Positions 47,004-57,253 of a DNA stretch of 64,000 nucleotides are shown one piece after another. The DNA comes from G965207045 sp965207045 (GTDB lineage Bacteria > Pseudomonadota > Alphaproteobacteria > Rickettsiales > Anaplasmataceae). Made by a program: the position numbers and the translations under genes. The stretch spans positions 930,001-994,000 of the forward strand of contig OZ242261.1 of assembly GCA_965207045.1 (NCBI GenBank), given 5' to 3'. The first letter of the stretch is position 1. Each line of letters starts with the position of its first letter. The notes under the pieces were generated by a model, which was not told where the DNA came from, searched no databases, and worked only from the letters and a program-made list of their open reading frames with translations.

Positions 47004-49751
47004 TTAACCAAACATTTCCAATAACTTCTGCAATACTTTAGGTGTGAAAATCGAAATAATATTTACAGAAACTTTATTGTTACCATCATCCTGAGTTTTT
47101 AATTTATAATCAATAGATATAACTCCTCGCCCTAATCCTCCTGTTACTAATTCACCAACTACAGGAATATTCCATATAAATTTATTAATATAATATACAG
47201 GTACAACATAGCCAGATAAATCTAGTTTTTTATCACTAATTCCTACTTCTCCTTCAAAACTAACACCCAAAGACAAACCTTCTAACCATGATTCACTAAA
47301 ATTAATAATTCCACTTTCATACGTAAATGGTGCTTGTAATTGGTCAAAAAAGATTCCCTCAGAATTGAGGGTACTCACAATCCCTTGCAAGGATGCAAGC
47401 GACAATATTTGGGCTAATAAAGGCGCTCTAATTAAAAAGAAATTATTGATAATTATAGAACCTTTTCCATCTACAAATCTAAGCAAAAACATCCCTTTAT
47501 TCAATTCATTAACAACCCCAAATGTGGAAAGTAGTAAACCTGCGTCATTTGATTCAATTGTAAACCCTTTGGCAGTATTTTCCATAATAAACCCACTATC
47601 TTCAGTAAATTTGCCAATAAAATAACTATCTTTATATTCAGGATTTACCTTTAAACTCATGTCATAAATAGAGAATTCATTGTTCAATACAATCTCCTTG
47701 AACTCAGCTGCTATGTCAAAATTATCCTTAAAGTTTTTAGTATTAAGATCTTTATTTTCCAAAGAATCCAAAAAAAGCTTATCACCTTTTGCGATTATTT
47801 TCTGTATGTTATTTTGTTTTTTATAGTTAAATTGAACATTATTTGTTGCTGACTGTTCTATAAAAACAAGCTCCTTAAGCTCTTCTGATTCAATACTCAT
47901 GAATCCTTTTACTTCAGTCTTACTAGAAACTATAGAAAATTCAGGTACTAAAAAAGATGAGTCATTTTGTACAGCATAAAACTTTATTAAAGCATCATCA
48001 CCAAAACTACTCTGCCAATTTATTAAATGAATATTAAAAATAGAATCAACAAGATCTAATTCACCTTCTACATAATTATATCCATCAACATAGCGAGAAT
48101 TTATATCCACTTTTATATTACCCGAAATTGTTTTTTCACCAAAAATTTCTGACAGCACAAGACTTTTAGCTGGAAACCCACCTTGTATATTCGATACAAT
48201 CATTTCTTTGTCACCTTCTGCAACAATTTTAAGCACTTCATCGCCAATTATTACATTACCTGTTAATTTTAGATAATCGCCATCTATATTTAAGTCAAAG
48301 ACACCATCATGGAAATCAAACAAATTAAAGAATTTATTATAACTAATATCCAACAACGACATATTCACTTTTCGTCTAATACCATTATCAATAATTAAAT
48401 AGAAATCACCATAAGCAAAACCATTAATATTACTGATAATCTCCTGTAATTTTCCCCCTTTCTCAAGAAACATACTGAAGGGCTTCACTTTACTACTCAC
48501 ATTCCCTTGTACAATGATCGGTGCTTTACTTTGCATACTATCTTGTGTAACAGAGCCTTCACTTAATTCAATTCCATTGATATTCGCATAATCGAAACGC
48601 ACATTCAAAATATCATCACGAATAGATAGATGGCCACGCGAATTAGTAACAGGTACTGATATCTCATTAAAAATCAATTTTAGATCTTTAAAATCTGCTT
48701 CAACGTTAGCACGAAAGCTATTTTCCAATGAACCACTTATTTGCAATTGCGGTTCAAATAACACACCATCTGCAACATAAGATTCAACCCATTCTTTAGC
48801 ACTTTCTCCTATATTCTTTGGCCAATAATTCAATAACTCCTTATGATTTAAAGATGATATTTTTAAAGTAACATCTAACTCCTTGTTTTTAAAAAGGTAC
48901 TCACCAAAAATTGATAAATACCTATCCCTATCCTTCACAACAAGATTCATATCATCGACAATTGCCTTATTTTGTTGCATTCGCACTCCACCCCCACCAG
49001 AAATAACAGTAACAACTTCTGTCTCTCCAGTTATTGTTCCACTAACGTCTTCAACTTTAACCCAACCTTTACTTATTTTATTATTCCTAAATGTAATGTT
49101 AGAATGCCCACTTATATTTATGTTATAGTCACTGTTCAGGCCAATATCAGAAAGATTCAAGTTATTGAATCGCGAAGACAACACAACATTGCTTGATACT
49201 TTTGCTTCCAATTGAACAGATGTTTTGTCGTCTTTCTTAATATTTGCATTGACTGTTCTCCAACTGTACTTAGAAATTGATTGAAGATACACAGAGTTAA
49301 ATTTTGTTCCTTTTATGATCAAATTATTTATTCTAGCATGAGTCACATATTCGCTAAAGCTACCTATTATTTTATCTAAATTAATCCCCACAGACTTTGG
49401 AAACACAAATATCTTAGGGTCCTGTACAATTAATTCCGTTATCTTAAAATTCGTAAAAAAATAGCCTGAAGAAATAATAGCTTTTATCCTAGGTATCTTT
49501 CCTACCAATCTATTATTACTCTTTTCTTTTACTAAGATACCAGAAAGTATAACTCGATACTCCCCCATATCGTTGCTGCCATCAACTTTGCTATCACTGA
49601 TTTTAAGTTCCAAATGAGGTAATGCTTTTTCAAAGTTTTTTACTAGGTAGTTATTCACGTAGCTGTCATAAACTATAACGCTACCATGAAAATATAGTAT
49701 TGTAGAAACAACAACTAAAATAAATAGTAAAGCTATAAAAACCTTACGCAT
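47004..49751 (-). CDS. AsmA-like / YhdP-type membrane-anchored protein
   Basis: A 915-residue protein with one N-terminal membrane anchor (VFIALLFILVVVSTILYF) and a very long beta-rich periplasmic part. The C-terminal section (GFIMENTAKGFTIESNDAGLLLSTFGVVNELNKGMFLLRF, then LEGLSLGVSFEGEVGISDKKLDLSGYVVPVYYIN) matches the AsmA C-terminal/DUF3971 region of YhdP-type proteins, which bridge inner and outer membrane for lipid transport. The length is shorter than YhdP (about 1270), as is common in alphaproteobacteria. It is the first gene of the leftward cluster with the DAHP synthase, terC and yihY genes. Confidence 0.75.
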   Translation of the reverse strand: MRKVFIALLFILVVVSTILYFHGSVIVYDSYVNNYLVKNFEKALPHLELKISDSKVDGSNDMGEYRVILSGILVKEKSNNRLVGKIPRIKAIISSGYFFTNFKITELIVQDPKIFVFPKSVGINLDKIIGSFSEYVTHARINNLIIKGTKFNSVYLQSISKYSWRTVNANIKKDDKTSVQLEAKVSSNVVLSSRFNNLNLSDIGLNSDYNINISGHSNITFRNNKISKGWVKVEDVSGTITGETEVVTVISGGGGVRMQQNKAIVDDMNLVVKDRDRYLSIFGEYLFKNKELDVTLKISSLNHKELLNYWPKNIGESAKEWVESYVADGVLFEPQLQISGSLENSFRANVEADFKDLKLIFNEISVPVTNSRGHLSIRDDILNVRFDYANINGIELSEGSVTQDSMQSKAPIIVQGNVSSKVKPFSMFLEKGGKLQEIISNINGFAYGDFYLIIDNGIRRKVNMSLLDISYNKFFNLFDFHDGVFDLNIDGDYLKLTGNVIIGDEVLKIVAEGDKEMIVSNIQGGFPAKSLVLSEIFGEKTISGNIKVDINSRYVDGYNYVEGELDLVDSIFNIHLINWQSSFGDDALIKFYAVQNDSSFLVPEFSIVSSKTEVKGFMSIESEELKELVFIEQSATNNVQFNYKKQNNIQKIIAKGDKLFLDSLENKDLNTKNFKDNFDIAAEFKEIVLNNEFSIYDMSLKVNPEYKDSYFIGKFTEDSGFIMENTAKGFTIESNDAGLLLSTFGVVNELNKGMFLLRFVDGKGSIIINNFFLIRAPLLAQILSLASLQGIVSTLNSEGIFFDQLQAPFTYESGIINFSESWLEGLSLGVSFEGEVGISDKKLDLSGYVVPVYYINKFIWNIPVVGELVTGGLGRGVISIDYKLKTQDDGNNKVSVNIISIFTPKVLQKLLEMFG

Positions 49752-49838
49752 AGGAATAGTAACAAAAAGAGCTCATAATAATATTAAAATAAAAGAAGAT
49801 AATATAGCCCATTATAAATTCATTTATGCAAAGGAATT

Positions 49839-51110
49839 TTATATCCCAATATTTTCTATATAAAAACCTTCTGGCCAATCTATAAGTTTGACTGCTGAAT
49901 ATGCTCTTTCTCTAGCAATCTCTAAAGTTTCTCCACAAGCAACTATATTTAGTACACGACCACCAACTGCTATCAGTTTATTATCTTCTAATTTTGTCCC
50001 AGCATGAAATACAAATACTTCATCTAGTTTTTCTAACTTTTCCAAACCATTTATTACTGAACCTATTTTAAATTCTAAAGGATAACCTCTATTAGCAATA
50101 ACTACACATACTGAATGCTTATTATTCCAGTGTATACTCTCATTATGCAAACTTCCTTTAGCCGTTTTTAACATCAAAGACAATAAATCGCTCTTTAATC
50201 TCACAACCAAACTTTGTATCTCTGGATCACCAAAACGAACATTATATTCCAATAGATATGGTCCATTTTTAGTTACCATAACACCAGCAAAAAGAACCCC
50301 TCTAAATTTTATCCCCATAGAACCAAGAGCAGACACTGTAGGATAAATTATTCTTTGAATAATCAAATTCTCAACATTAGATAACTTAGACTTAGCAGGA
50401 GAGAAAGCTCCCATACCACCTGTGTTATACCTTTTTTGTTCATACATTACAGATTTATAATCCTGTGCTGTGCCAAAAGGAACTACACTACCGCCATCAA
50501 AAAAAGCGAAATAGCTCACCTCAGTACCAACTAAAAACTCTTCTATAACTATAGTAGAACTCTCTGTACCACATTTACCTCCCAACATAATATCAATGGC
50601 ATCATATGCTTCCTTCACTGTCTGACAAATCACCACACCTTTTCCAGCAGCCAAACCATCATCTTTTATCACTAAAGGACACTCTTTATTATTTACAAAA
50701 CCCTTTGCTGATTTTGCATCAGAAAAGTAAGCATATTTTGCAGTTGGAATATCATTCATCTTACATATATCTTTTGTAAAAGATTTAGAAGATTCTAATT
50801 GTGCAGCAATTTTTCCAGGACCAAACACGATAATATCTTCAGCTAAAAGATCATCAACTAAGCCAAGTGCGAGATACCTTTCCGGCCCTATCACAACTAA
50901 ACCAATATTGTTCTTTTTACAAAAGAGAACTATATCAATGCTCACATTGCAATCTAGCACAACAACTTTTGCCAACTTATCTGCACCATAGATATTACCT
51001 GCAATATATAACTTACCTATAATAGGAGATTTAGAAACAGCCCAAAGTAAAGCATGCTCACGACCACCACTACCTATTATTAGTACGTTTACCTTATTAA
51101 ATTCTTGCAT
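49839..51110 (-). CDS. purD: Phosphoribosylamine--glycine ligase
   Basis: A 423-residue ATP-grasp enzyme, second step of de novo purine synthesis, which Anaplasmataceae retain. NVLIIGSGGREHALLWAVSKS starts the N-terminal domain; the ATP-grasp region shows LVIKDDGLAAGKGVVI, KRYNTGGMGAFSPAK, and the metal-site YNVRFGDPEIQ. It is divergent from bamD, with about 80 bp between the two starts. Confidence 0.95.
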   Translation of the reverse strand: MQEFNKVNVLIIGSGGREHALLWAVSKSPIIGKLYIAGNIYGADKLAKVVVLDCNVSIDIVLFCKKNNIGLVVIGPERYLALGLVDDLLAEDIIVFGPGKIAAQLESSKSFTKDICKMNDIPTAKYAYFSDAKSAKGFVNNKECPLVIKDDGLAAGKGVVICQTVKEAYDAIDIMLGGKCGTESSTIVIEEFLVGTEVSYFAFFDGGSVVPFGTAQDYKSVMYEQKRYNTGGMGAFSPAKSKLSNVENLIIQRIIYPTVSALGSMGIKFRGVLFAGVMVTKNGPYLLEYNVRFGDPEIQSLVVRLKSDLLSLMLKTAKGSLHNESIHWNNKHSVCVVIANRGYPLEFKIGSVINGLEKLEKLDEVFVFHAGTKLEDNKLIAVGGRVLNIVACGETLEIARERAYSAVKLIDWPEGFYIENIGI

Positions 51111-51189
51111 ATTTCTTTAAAAAGACATAAAATCCAGATAACAGTTTTTGTTATATTACGATTTATTCTTTGCCACAATAGGTTCGTAT

Positions 51190-51879
51190 ATGAAAAAATT
51201 ATTGACAATATTTTACCTAATCAGTTTAAGCTTTACTTCAAATATAAACGCAAATGCTTCACAGCTACAAATTCAACTCTATAATAACGCAACTGAACTG
51301 GTTAACAAAGGCAAATTAGTAAAAGCAAGAGAACAATTTCAGCATATTCAGCTTTCTTACCCTTTCTCGGCTTTAGCAATTAAAGCACAAAAAATGTCAG
51401 CTTTCGCAAGCTATATGCTAAAAGATTATACAAAAACAATAATTGATACCGAAAAGTATATAGATAGATACTATAACACTCAAGATATACAATATATCTA
51501 CTATTTGCGTGCAATGTCGTATTATAAGCAAATCAAAATTATTGATACCGATAGCACACCAGCTCAAGATGCTCTTGAGGCTTTTAATCGAGTTATCAAA
51601 AAATTTCCAAAAACAGAATATGCAAAAGAAGCTCAAATCAAATATGATGAAATTATGAATTATCTAGCCGCTAAGGAAATGAACATTGGTTTATTTTATT
51701 TTAAGGTTGGAAACTATGCTTCAGCTATTCAAAGATTTAAGATTATAGATATAAACTATGGTAACACAGATTATGTTCCAGAAGCATTACTCAGACTTAC
51801 AGAGTCATTTAAAGCATTAAATATGTTTGAAGAAGCTGAGCACTATCACAATGAATTTCTCCTCCATCTCATACGATAA
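51190..51879 (+). CDS. bamD: Outer membrane assembly protein BamD-like, without lipobox
   Basis: A 229-residue protein with a signal peptide (MKKLLTIFYLISLSFTSNINANA) followed by the five TPR-like repeats of BamD/ComL: LYNNATELVNKGKLVKAREQF, SALAIKAQKMSAFASYMLKDY, IQYIYYLRAMSYYKQI, and FNRVIKKFPKTEYAKEAQ. BamD normally is a lipoprotein with an LxGC lipobox; no cysteine exists near the cleavage site here, so the protein would not be acylated. The ATG at 51190 is chosen over a TTG at 51148 because it starts the signal peptide. It would work with BamA (14991-17225). Confidence 0.86.
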   Translation: MKKLLTIFYLISLSFTSNINANASQLQIQLYNNATELVNKGKLVKAREQFQHIQLSYPFSALAIKAQKMSAFASYMLKDYTKTIIDTEKYIDRYYNTQDIQYIYYLRAMSYYKQIKIIDTDSTPAQDALEAFNRVIKKFPKTEYAKEAQIKYDEIMNYLAAKEMNIGLFYFKVGNYASAIQRFKIIDINYGNTDYVPEALLRLTESFKALNMFEEAEHYHNEFLLHLIR

Positions 51880-51983
51880 ACTTCATTCTTACACAACATA
51901 AAGCTAATTTCTGTCTTTACTACAAGAAATACTTGAGAAGTACTCTGTAAAGTGCTACTATTGCTTTTTATTACCTAGTATAA

Positions 51984-52211
51984 GTGACAAAAAAGGAGCA
52001 ATTAATTGTTGTTGAGGGCATGGTGGAGATTGCTCTACCTGATGCGACTTTTAGAGTAAAGTTAGATCAAGGAGGAGGCAATGTTGTTATTATTGCCCAT
52101 ACATCTGGAAGGATGCGCAAGAACAGAGTTCGGATATTGGTTGGAGATAAGGTAAGAATGGAAGTTAGTATACATGATAAAACAAGAGGCAGAATCATAC
52201 GACGCTTATAA
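51984..52211 (+). CDS. infA: Translation initiation factor IF-1
   Basis: A 75-residue OB-fold protein that binds the 30S A site. It begins with GTG (MTKKEQLIVVEGMVEIALPD) and ends DKTRGRIIRRL; GRMRKNRVRILVGDKV is the conserved core. The length is normal. A TTGAGA / TACTAT pair (17-nt spacer) around 51932-51960 may be its promoter. Confidence 0.95.
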   Translation: MTKKEQLIVVEGMVEIALPDATFRVKLDQGGGNVVIIAHTSGRMRKNRVRILVGDKVRMEVSIHDKTRGRIIRRL

Positions 52212-52421
52212 ACATTTTTCCTTTAATCAAATTTACAGTCAGAACCCTCACAATCAATTAGAAAAAACAAATAGCCTTGCTTATTTTCAATTTATGGCAG
52301 TTTACCCAAAGCGATAGGTACACATAAGCCCTATTTTTTTCTATAAACAAAGGCCTATTTAAATAAATACAATAATTATTTCTATAAATAACTTGTCAGC
52401 ATACCTTTTTTCTACAAATTA

Positions 52422-54050
52422 TCACAGTTCTCTACCTCTATCAGAACCACCAACCGCTCCTAGTAAATTATCATCACCATCCAAGTTTAAACCAACTTCT
52501 TCTACTTCAACAACAGAAGAACACACATTCATATGCCTATCATGTCGCCTTTTCAACCCATCATATGTTTCTTCCAATTCTTTATACAACACCGACAAGC
52601 GATCATGATCAGCTTGAAGTGCACTATCAGCTGGTATAAATACCACATTCCTCTCCTGATACCATCTAGTCAACGACTCACTTTTCATCTTAACATCTTC
52701 CAATTTTTTAGTAAGAGAATCTTTCTCTTTTTCGCTGACTTCCTTTGTTTGGCCTAGAACGTGCAGTGACTGATTTATTATATCGTTAATCAAACCTTCC
52801 AAATTTTCTATTTCTTGAGCATAGTCTTTAGTAAAATCACTTTTTTTTGCCTTTTCTTCACTACTTTCGGTATCTTCTTTTTTCTTCAGCACCGTTACTA
52901 CTTCGCTTTTGTAAGATTGAACAACACCTATAAGTCTCTGATTTTCCTTTTCTAGCTCGCTACATCTTGCTTCAACATCTTTTTTTTCTTTCTCCAATTT
53001 ATGACAAAGTTCCTTCCTTGATCCAAGATCATATTCCAACCGCTCTATATCTGCACGGGACTGAGTGGAAGATCTGATATCCCCAACCCCAGTAGATGCA
53101 GCGTCTTGAGCTTTAACCATTTCTTGAATTTCAGAGTTTTTTCTTGTTAATTCCTTTTCTAGAAAACCTCTTCGCTCGTCACTTGTCTTTAATCTTGATT
53201 TCAAAGTCTTTACTTCATGATCAAGTACCCCCTTATTATGTTGAAATTTTTTTAGTTTCCTTTGCTGATCTTCATATTCTTTTTTCAGGGAAGCCATTTT
53301 ACCCAATTCTGACTTTTTTTCTTCTACATCAGCCTTTAACTTTCTGACTTCTTTCTCAAGTTCCATAAATTCTACTACTTCCCCCTTCTCACGATCTTTT
53401 TCAAAGTTTGATATACGTAAATTCGCTTCCGACAATTTTTCTCTTAATCGTTCTACATCTTTTTTTAGGGTTGCTATTTCTTTTTTGCGGGCTTTATTAC
53501 TCTCCACCTGCGGTTTTAATTTTTCAAGACTTTTGTCCATCGCTATTAATTTACCTTCAAGATTACGTATTTGTTTTTCGTACTCTTTATTTTTTTCACA
53601 CAGATCCATATTGTTATTGTATAATCGCTCAAGCTTTTTTAATGCATTAACTAACTTTTTAAGCATTTCCATATGTTCATCTTGAAGCGATTCCTCACTT
53701 GCACCTCTCTCCTTACGCGACTTCTTTACCCTTAATTCTAAAGAATATTTTACTTCTTCAGCAATTAGCTCTTCAATCTCTTTTCTCTGTTGTGTAGAAA
53801 ATTTAAATGTTCCTAAATTAGCACTCTTCAATTCTGCAATCTTCATCTTTGACTTTGCTAAATTTTTTTTCAGAGTGTTTATTTCATCAAGAGCACTATC
53901 AAGAATTTGCTTTCTCTTTGCATTAGAACAACACAACATTAAAATTAAAGCCACTAAAGTCATAACAGAGAACCCAAATATTAGAAATAGTTCTAATATG
54001 GTAAATTGATAACCACCTTTATAATTTGTACATGTGTCACCAGAATTCAT
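52422..54050 (-). CDS. Membrane-anchored coiled-coil protein
   Basis: Not assigned to a family. A 542-residue protein with a short N-terminal tail (MNSGDTCTNYKGGYQ), one membrane helix (FTILELFLIFGFSVMTLVALILMLCC) and then about 490 residues of charged heptad-rich sequence, nearly all predicted coiled coil (LKKNLAKSKMKIAELKSA, REKLSEANLRISNFEKDRE). The C-terminal 40 residues lose the heptads and end with an acidic, Gly-rich segment. The ATG at 54050 has a GAGG site. The 5' end including this start is present three times in tandem upstream, and a decayed coiled-coil relative lies beyond it. The function is unknown; a structural or surface-scaffold role is possible. Confidence 0.7.
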   Translation of the reverse strand: MNSGDTCTNYKGGYQFTILELFLIFGFSVMTLVALILMLCCSNAKRKQILDSALDEINTLKKNLAKSKMKIAELKSANLGTFKFSTQQRKEIEELIAEEVKYSLELRVKKSRKERGASEESLQDEHMEMLKKLVNALKKLERLYNNNMDLCEKNKEYEKQIRNLEGKLIAMDKSLEKLKPQVESNKARKKEIATLKKDVERLREKLSEANLRISNFEKDREKGEVVEFMELEKEVRKLKADVEEKKSELGKMASLKKEYEDQQRKLKKFQHNKGVLDHEVKTLKSRLKTSDERRGFLEKELTRKNSEIQEMVKAQDAASTGVGDIRSSTQSRADIERLEYDLGSRKELCHKLEKEKKDVEARCSELEKENQRLIGVVQSYKSEVVTVLKKKEDTESSEEKAKKSDFTKDYAQEIENLEGLINDIINQSLHVLGQTKEVSEKEKDSLTKKLEDVKMKSESLTRWYQERNVVFIPADSALQADHDRLSVLYKELEETYDGLKRRHDRHMNVCSSVVEVEEVGLNLDGDDNLLGAVGGSDRGREL

Positions 54051-54490
54051 ATATAAACCTCAAATTAATATACGAATATTAACATACAGATCATTCCATA
54101 GCAAACATAGGGTTTATATCCTATGTGAAAAACATTAAACTCATAAAAGATAACCCAAACATTAGAAATATTTCTAATGTGGTAAATTGATAACCACCTC
54201 TATAATTTGTACATGTGCTGCCAAAAATTCATATATAAACCTCAAATTAATATATGAATATTAACATATAGATCATTACATAGAAAATATAAGATTTATA
54301 TCCTATGTGAAAAACATTAAACTCATAAAAGATAACCCACACACATTAGAACTATTTCTAATGTGGTAAATTGATAACCACCTTTATAATTTGTACATGT
54401 GCTGCCAAAAATTCATATATAAACCTCAAATTAATATATGAATATTAACATATAGATCATTACATAACAAATATAGGATGTATATACTAT
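53961..54490 (-). repeat. Three tandem copies (about 181 bp) of the coiled-coil gene 5' end
   Basis: Copy 1 (53961-54141) contains the working start, the first 30 codons and the upstream region. Copies 2 (from 54142) and 3 (from 54324) are close relatives with an extra base after the start codon, which throws the frame, and stops soon after. Shared blocks include TATAAACCTCAAATTAATAT and TGGTAAATTGATAACCACCT. Only copy 1 can make the protein; copies 2 and 3 keep promoter-like upstream DNA. Confidence 0.93.
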
Positions 54491-54739
54491 GCTTCTTCTA
54501 ATTGTTTAAACAAGTTAAATGCTCAGAATTTAACTCAATTATACTGACTAAAAAATAAACACATTGATTTCTAACGTACACAAAATGTTTATAAGCTTGG
54601 TAATATTAGAGAAAAATTTGCTCACTCAGTCAAAAAAAGAAGATATCCACTAAAACAAGCTCCCTATGTGTAATTTCTTCTTAAAAACTACAACTATCTC
54701 TACTTTCCACTGCTTCTACGTGACCCTGTAAAAATAATT

Positions 54740-55950
54740 CCTTGTTAAATTACTTCTGGCTGCCTAACTTCTTCTTTATAAACTCCTCCTTCAGCTCTTT
54801 TTCTTTGTGTACTGAAGTTGCTTCTCTATTAGATAATTATCTTTAAAAAATCCTTATCTGTGACTAAAATTTCATTCTCCTTTAACTTGCTCATCAAAAA
54901 ATATATGTAATCTTAGTTTATCAACTTCTTTTTTCATACTCATCACCCAATACTTTTATAGTAGACCTCATCTATATAATTTGAGCTTCCATTAGAGCAA
55001 CCTTCTTAGATTGCGACTCGACTTAACCTACTTTTTCAACTTCTTCAGCACTTTTCTGCCCATTAAGCTCTAGCTGTTCATCAAGATTATCATATTCATT
55101 GTGCTGTCTACTTAACTTCTTTTGTGTCTCCACCCCCATTTATCTGTTGCTGATATAGCTGCTTAGTAGTGAATTTTACTATATTCTCTTGCATCTTATC
55201 ATATTTTGTACATAAGCTCGTGTAATTTTCTGAAGACGTGAGCTTAAACTTTTTGCACTTCATAAAAAGATTTATGTAGTCAACTAACTTCTTTCTTCCA
55301 AATTTCTAACTTTTTCCCTTAGCTGCTCTATAACTCTTCTGTTGATCTTTATCTTTTTTTTCTTTACATAATCCAATTCTTTATACTCAGCCACTTATTT
55401 ACTAAGATATTACCTTGGCTTCTAACTACACAACAACCATTTCGTGTATTTTCAATATCAATTGCTGATTCTTCTTTTTAGTAAACTTACTTCTTCCACT
55501 TTGGATTGTGCTTTCTTTACACTTTGTTTTAGACTCATAATACACACATCACGTTTTTTACAATGATTTATTATGCTTCACTTCTAGATCGTTTACTTTT
55601 CCCTAAGAAATTTTTTAATTTTAATTTCTCCACCTTGTGTAACTGTTGCCCAGAACTGTTTTGTTTCAACTGCTGTTGTAATTTTTCTATCTCTGCTCTT
55701 AACTCCTCAGCAATATAAGACTGAGATTTAAGTTCATTTTTAATTCTTGTAATAGCTGTTTTATACTTTTCTTCCCTATCTTTCAGATTACAATTTTCTT
55801 CATTTAGAATTTTGCCAATACTATCTTTCCTTTTTTGATTCCTTTAAATCACCATATCTTCCTCTTAGTAATTCATCTTCACGATCCCAAGCATCAACAA
55901 GACCGCCCAATAAGCACGGCACAAAATAGTAAAACACGTGACCATATAAT
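54740..55950 (-). pseudogene. Decayed coiled-coil membrane protein gene
   Basis: On the minus strand, a membrane-like segment (FYYFVPCLLGGLVDAWDRED) near 55900 is followed by broken heptad-rich runs in changing frames, for example LRGRYGDLKESKKER, then a stop-free run of some 78 codons from about 55830 (KILNEENCNLKDREEKYKTA, SYIAEELRAEIEKLQQQLKQ). Nearer 55050 comes YDNLDEQLELNGQKSAEE, and near 54880 MSKLKENEILVTDKDF. Several stops and frame changes separate them. The design is that of the intact gene next to it, so this is probably a dead paralogue; boundaries are approximate. Confidence 0.6.
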
Positions 55951-56060
55951 ATCTGCTGAATATAATTATTTTCAGCGTATCTCTAATTTACACCTCTATC
56001 TTAGAAAATTATTATTCTTATATATTTTCATATATAGCATTACTTAAAGCGAATACATGA

Positions 56061-56813
56061 TTAACATTTTATATTTCTTTTTTTTACGTATAAACAAGTC
56101 AAACACTCAGAATCTAGACAGATAACACTGACAGAAAATGTGTCTAAAGTAATTCTAACTAACTTATTCGGCTCTTCAGTATCTATTTGTAATAACTCTT
56201 TTATCACTTTAGTTGTTTGTACTGAACCAACTGTTCCAACAACGGAATTTAAAACACCTTGAGTTTCACAAGATTGAAATACTTCTCTCCGCTTTGGAAT
56301 TTCAGGACAAAAGCATTGATAGCAAGGATAATCTAGATCTAAATAAGGTTTAAAAGTTCCAACATACCCCTTATAACCTATCACTGCAGCTAAAACTAAA
56401 GGTTTTCTACGCAGGTAACACTCACGATTAACTAAAAATTTCGTCTTAAAGTTATCAGAACACTCAGCAATCACGTCATAATCATCAATTATGTCACAAT
56501 TTTCTTCATTCAACCCGCTATTATAAGCTATAATCTCACAATCTGGGTTTAATTTATTTAAGACACCTCTAGCTGCAAATGCTTTGTTTCTATTAATCAT
56601 TTCAGAGTTATAAAGAATTTGCCTTTGCAAATCAGATAAAGCAACCTTATCATGATCAATAACACCTATCGTCCCTACTCCAGCTGCAGCTAAATAATAT
56701 AGAAGTGGGCTCCCCAATCCGCCAGCACCAATTACTAAAACCTTAGAATCAAGTAACACTCCTTGACCGTCATGACCAAATAAAGAAATATTACGTGAAT
56801 AACGACTACTCAC
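56061..56813 (-). CDS. ThiF/MoeB/HesA family adenylyltransferase
   Basis: A 250-residue E1-like enzyme that adenylates the C-terminal Gly of a small sulfur carrier. The ATP-binding motif is GAGGLGSPLLYYLAAAGVG, then DLQRQILY with the conserved Arg; zinc ligands are CYQC and CLTC, and the Cys in QSCETQGVLNSV lies at the usual reactive position. Whether it serves ThiS or MoaD cannot be told; no thiS/moaD is nearby. It begins with GTG overlapping the dut stop (GTGA), as the last gene of pdhC-dut-thiF. Confidence 0.87.
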   Translation of the reverse strand: MSSRYSRNISLFGHDGQGVLLDSKVLVIGAGGLGSPLLYYLAAAGVGTIGVIDHDKVALSDLQRQILYNSEMINRNKAFAARGVLNKLNPDCEIIAYNSGLNEENCDIIDDYDVIAECSDNFKTKFLVNRECYLRRKPLVLAAVIGYKGYVGTFKPYLDLDYPCYQCFCPEIPKRREVFQSCETQGVLNSVVGTVGSVQTTKVIKELLQIDTEEPNKLVRITLDTFSVSVICLDSECLTCLYVKKRNIKC

Positions 56814-57253
56814 ACACCTGTTGACCCAAATCCACCACTATCACGATCTGTTTCATCAAGATCATCAACAAGAGAAAAATTTACTGGCACAACTGGCGCT
56901 ATCACCATCTGAGCTATACGATCCCCTCTATTAACTGTAAAAATACCTTGCCCTAAATTGATTAAACAAATTTTTATCTCACCACGATAATCTGCATCTA
57001 TTGTACCTGGAGAATTCATAATAGTCACACCATATTTTAAAGCTATCCCAGATCGCGGTCTAATTTGAGCTTCATAACCATTTGCCAAAGCTATAGCAAT
57101 TCCAGTAGGTACAAGTCGCCTTTCCATAGGCCTTAAAATCATCTCCTCATCTATTGCAGCATATAGATCAACACCAGCGCTATGATCAGTTGCATATCTT
57201 GGAAGACTCAAACCCTTGCCGTGCTTTAACAATTTAACCTTAATTGTAATCAT
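56810..57253 (-). CDS. dut: dUTP pyrophosphatase
   Basis: A 147-residue trimeric dUTPase that keeps uracil out of DNA. All five family motifs are visible: DHSAGVDLYAA, RPRSGIALKYGV, GTIDADYRGEI, RGDRIAQMVIAP and the C-terminal RDSGGFGSTG that closes the active site. ATGA overlaps with pdhC upstream and GTGA with the thiF-like gene downstream show translational coupling. Confidence 0.96.
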   Translation of the reverse strand: MITIKVKLLKHGKGLSLPRYATDHSAGVDLYAAIDEEMILRPMERRLVPTGIAIALANGYEAQIRPRSGIALKYGVTIMNSPGTIDADYRGEIKICLINLGQGIFTVNRGDRIAQMVIAPVVPVNFSLVDDLDETDRDSGGFGSTGV

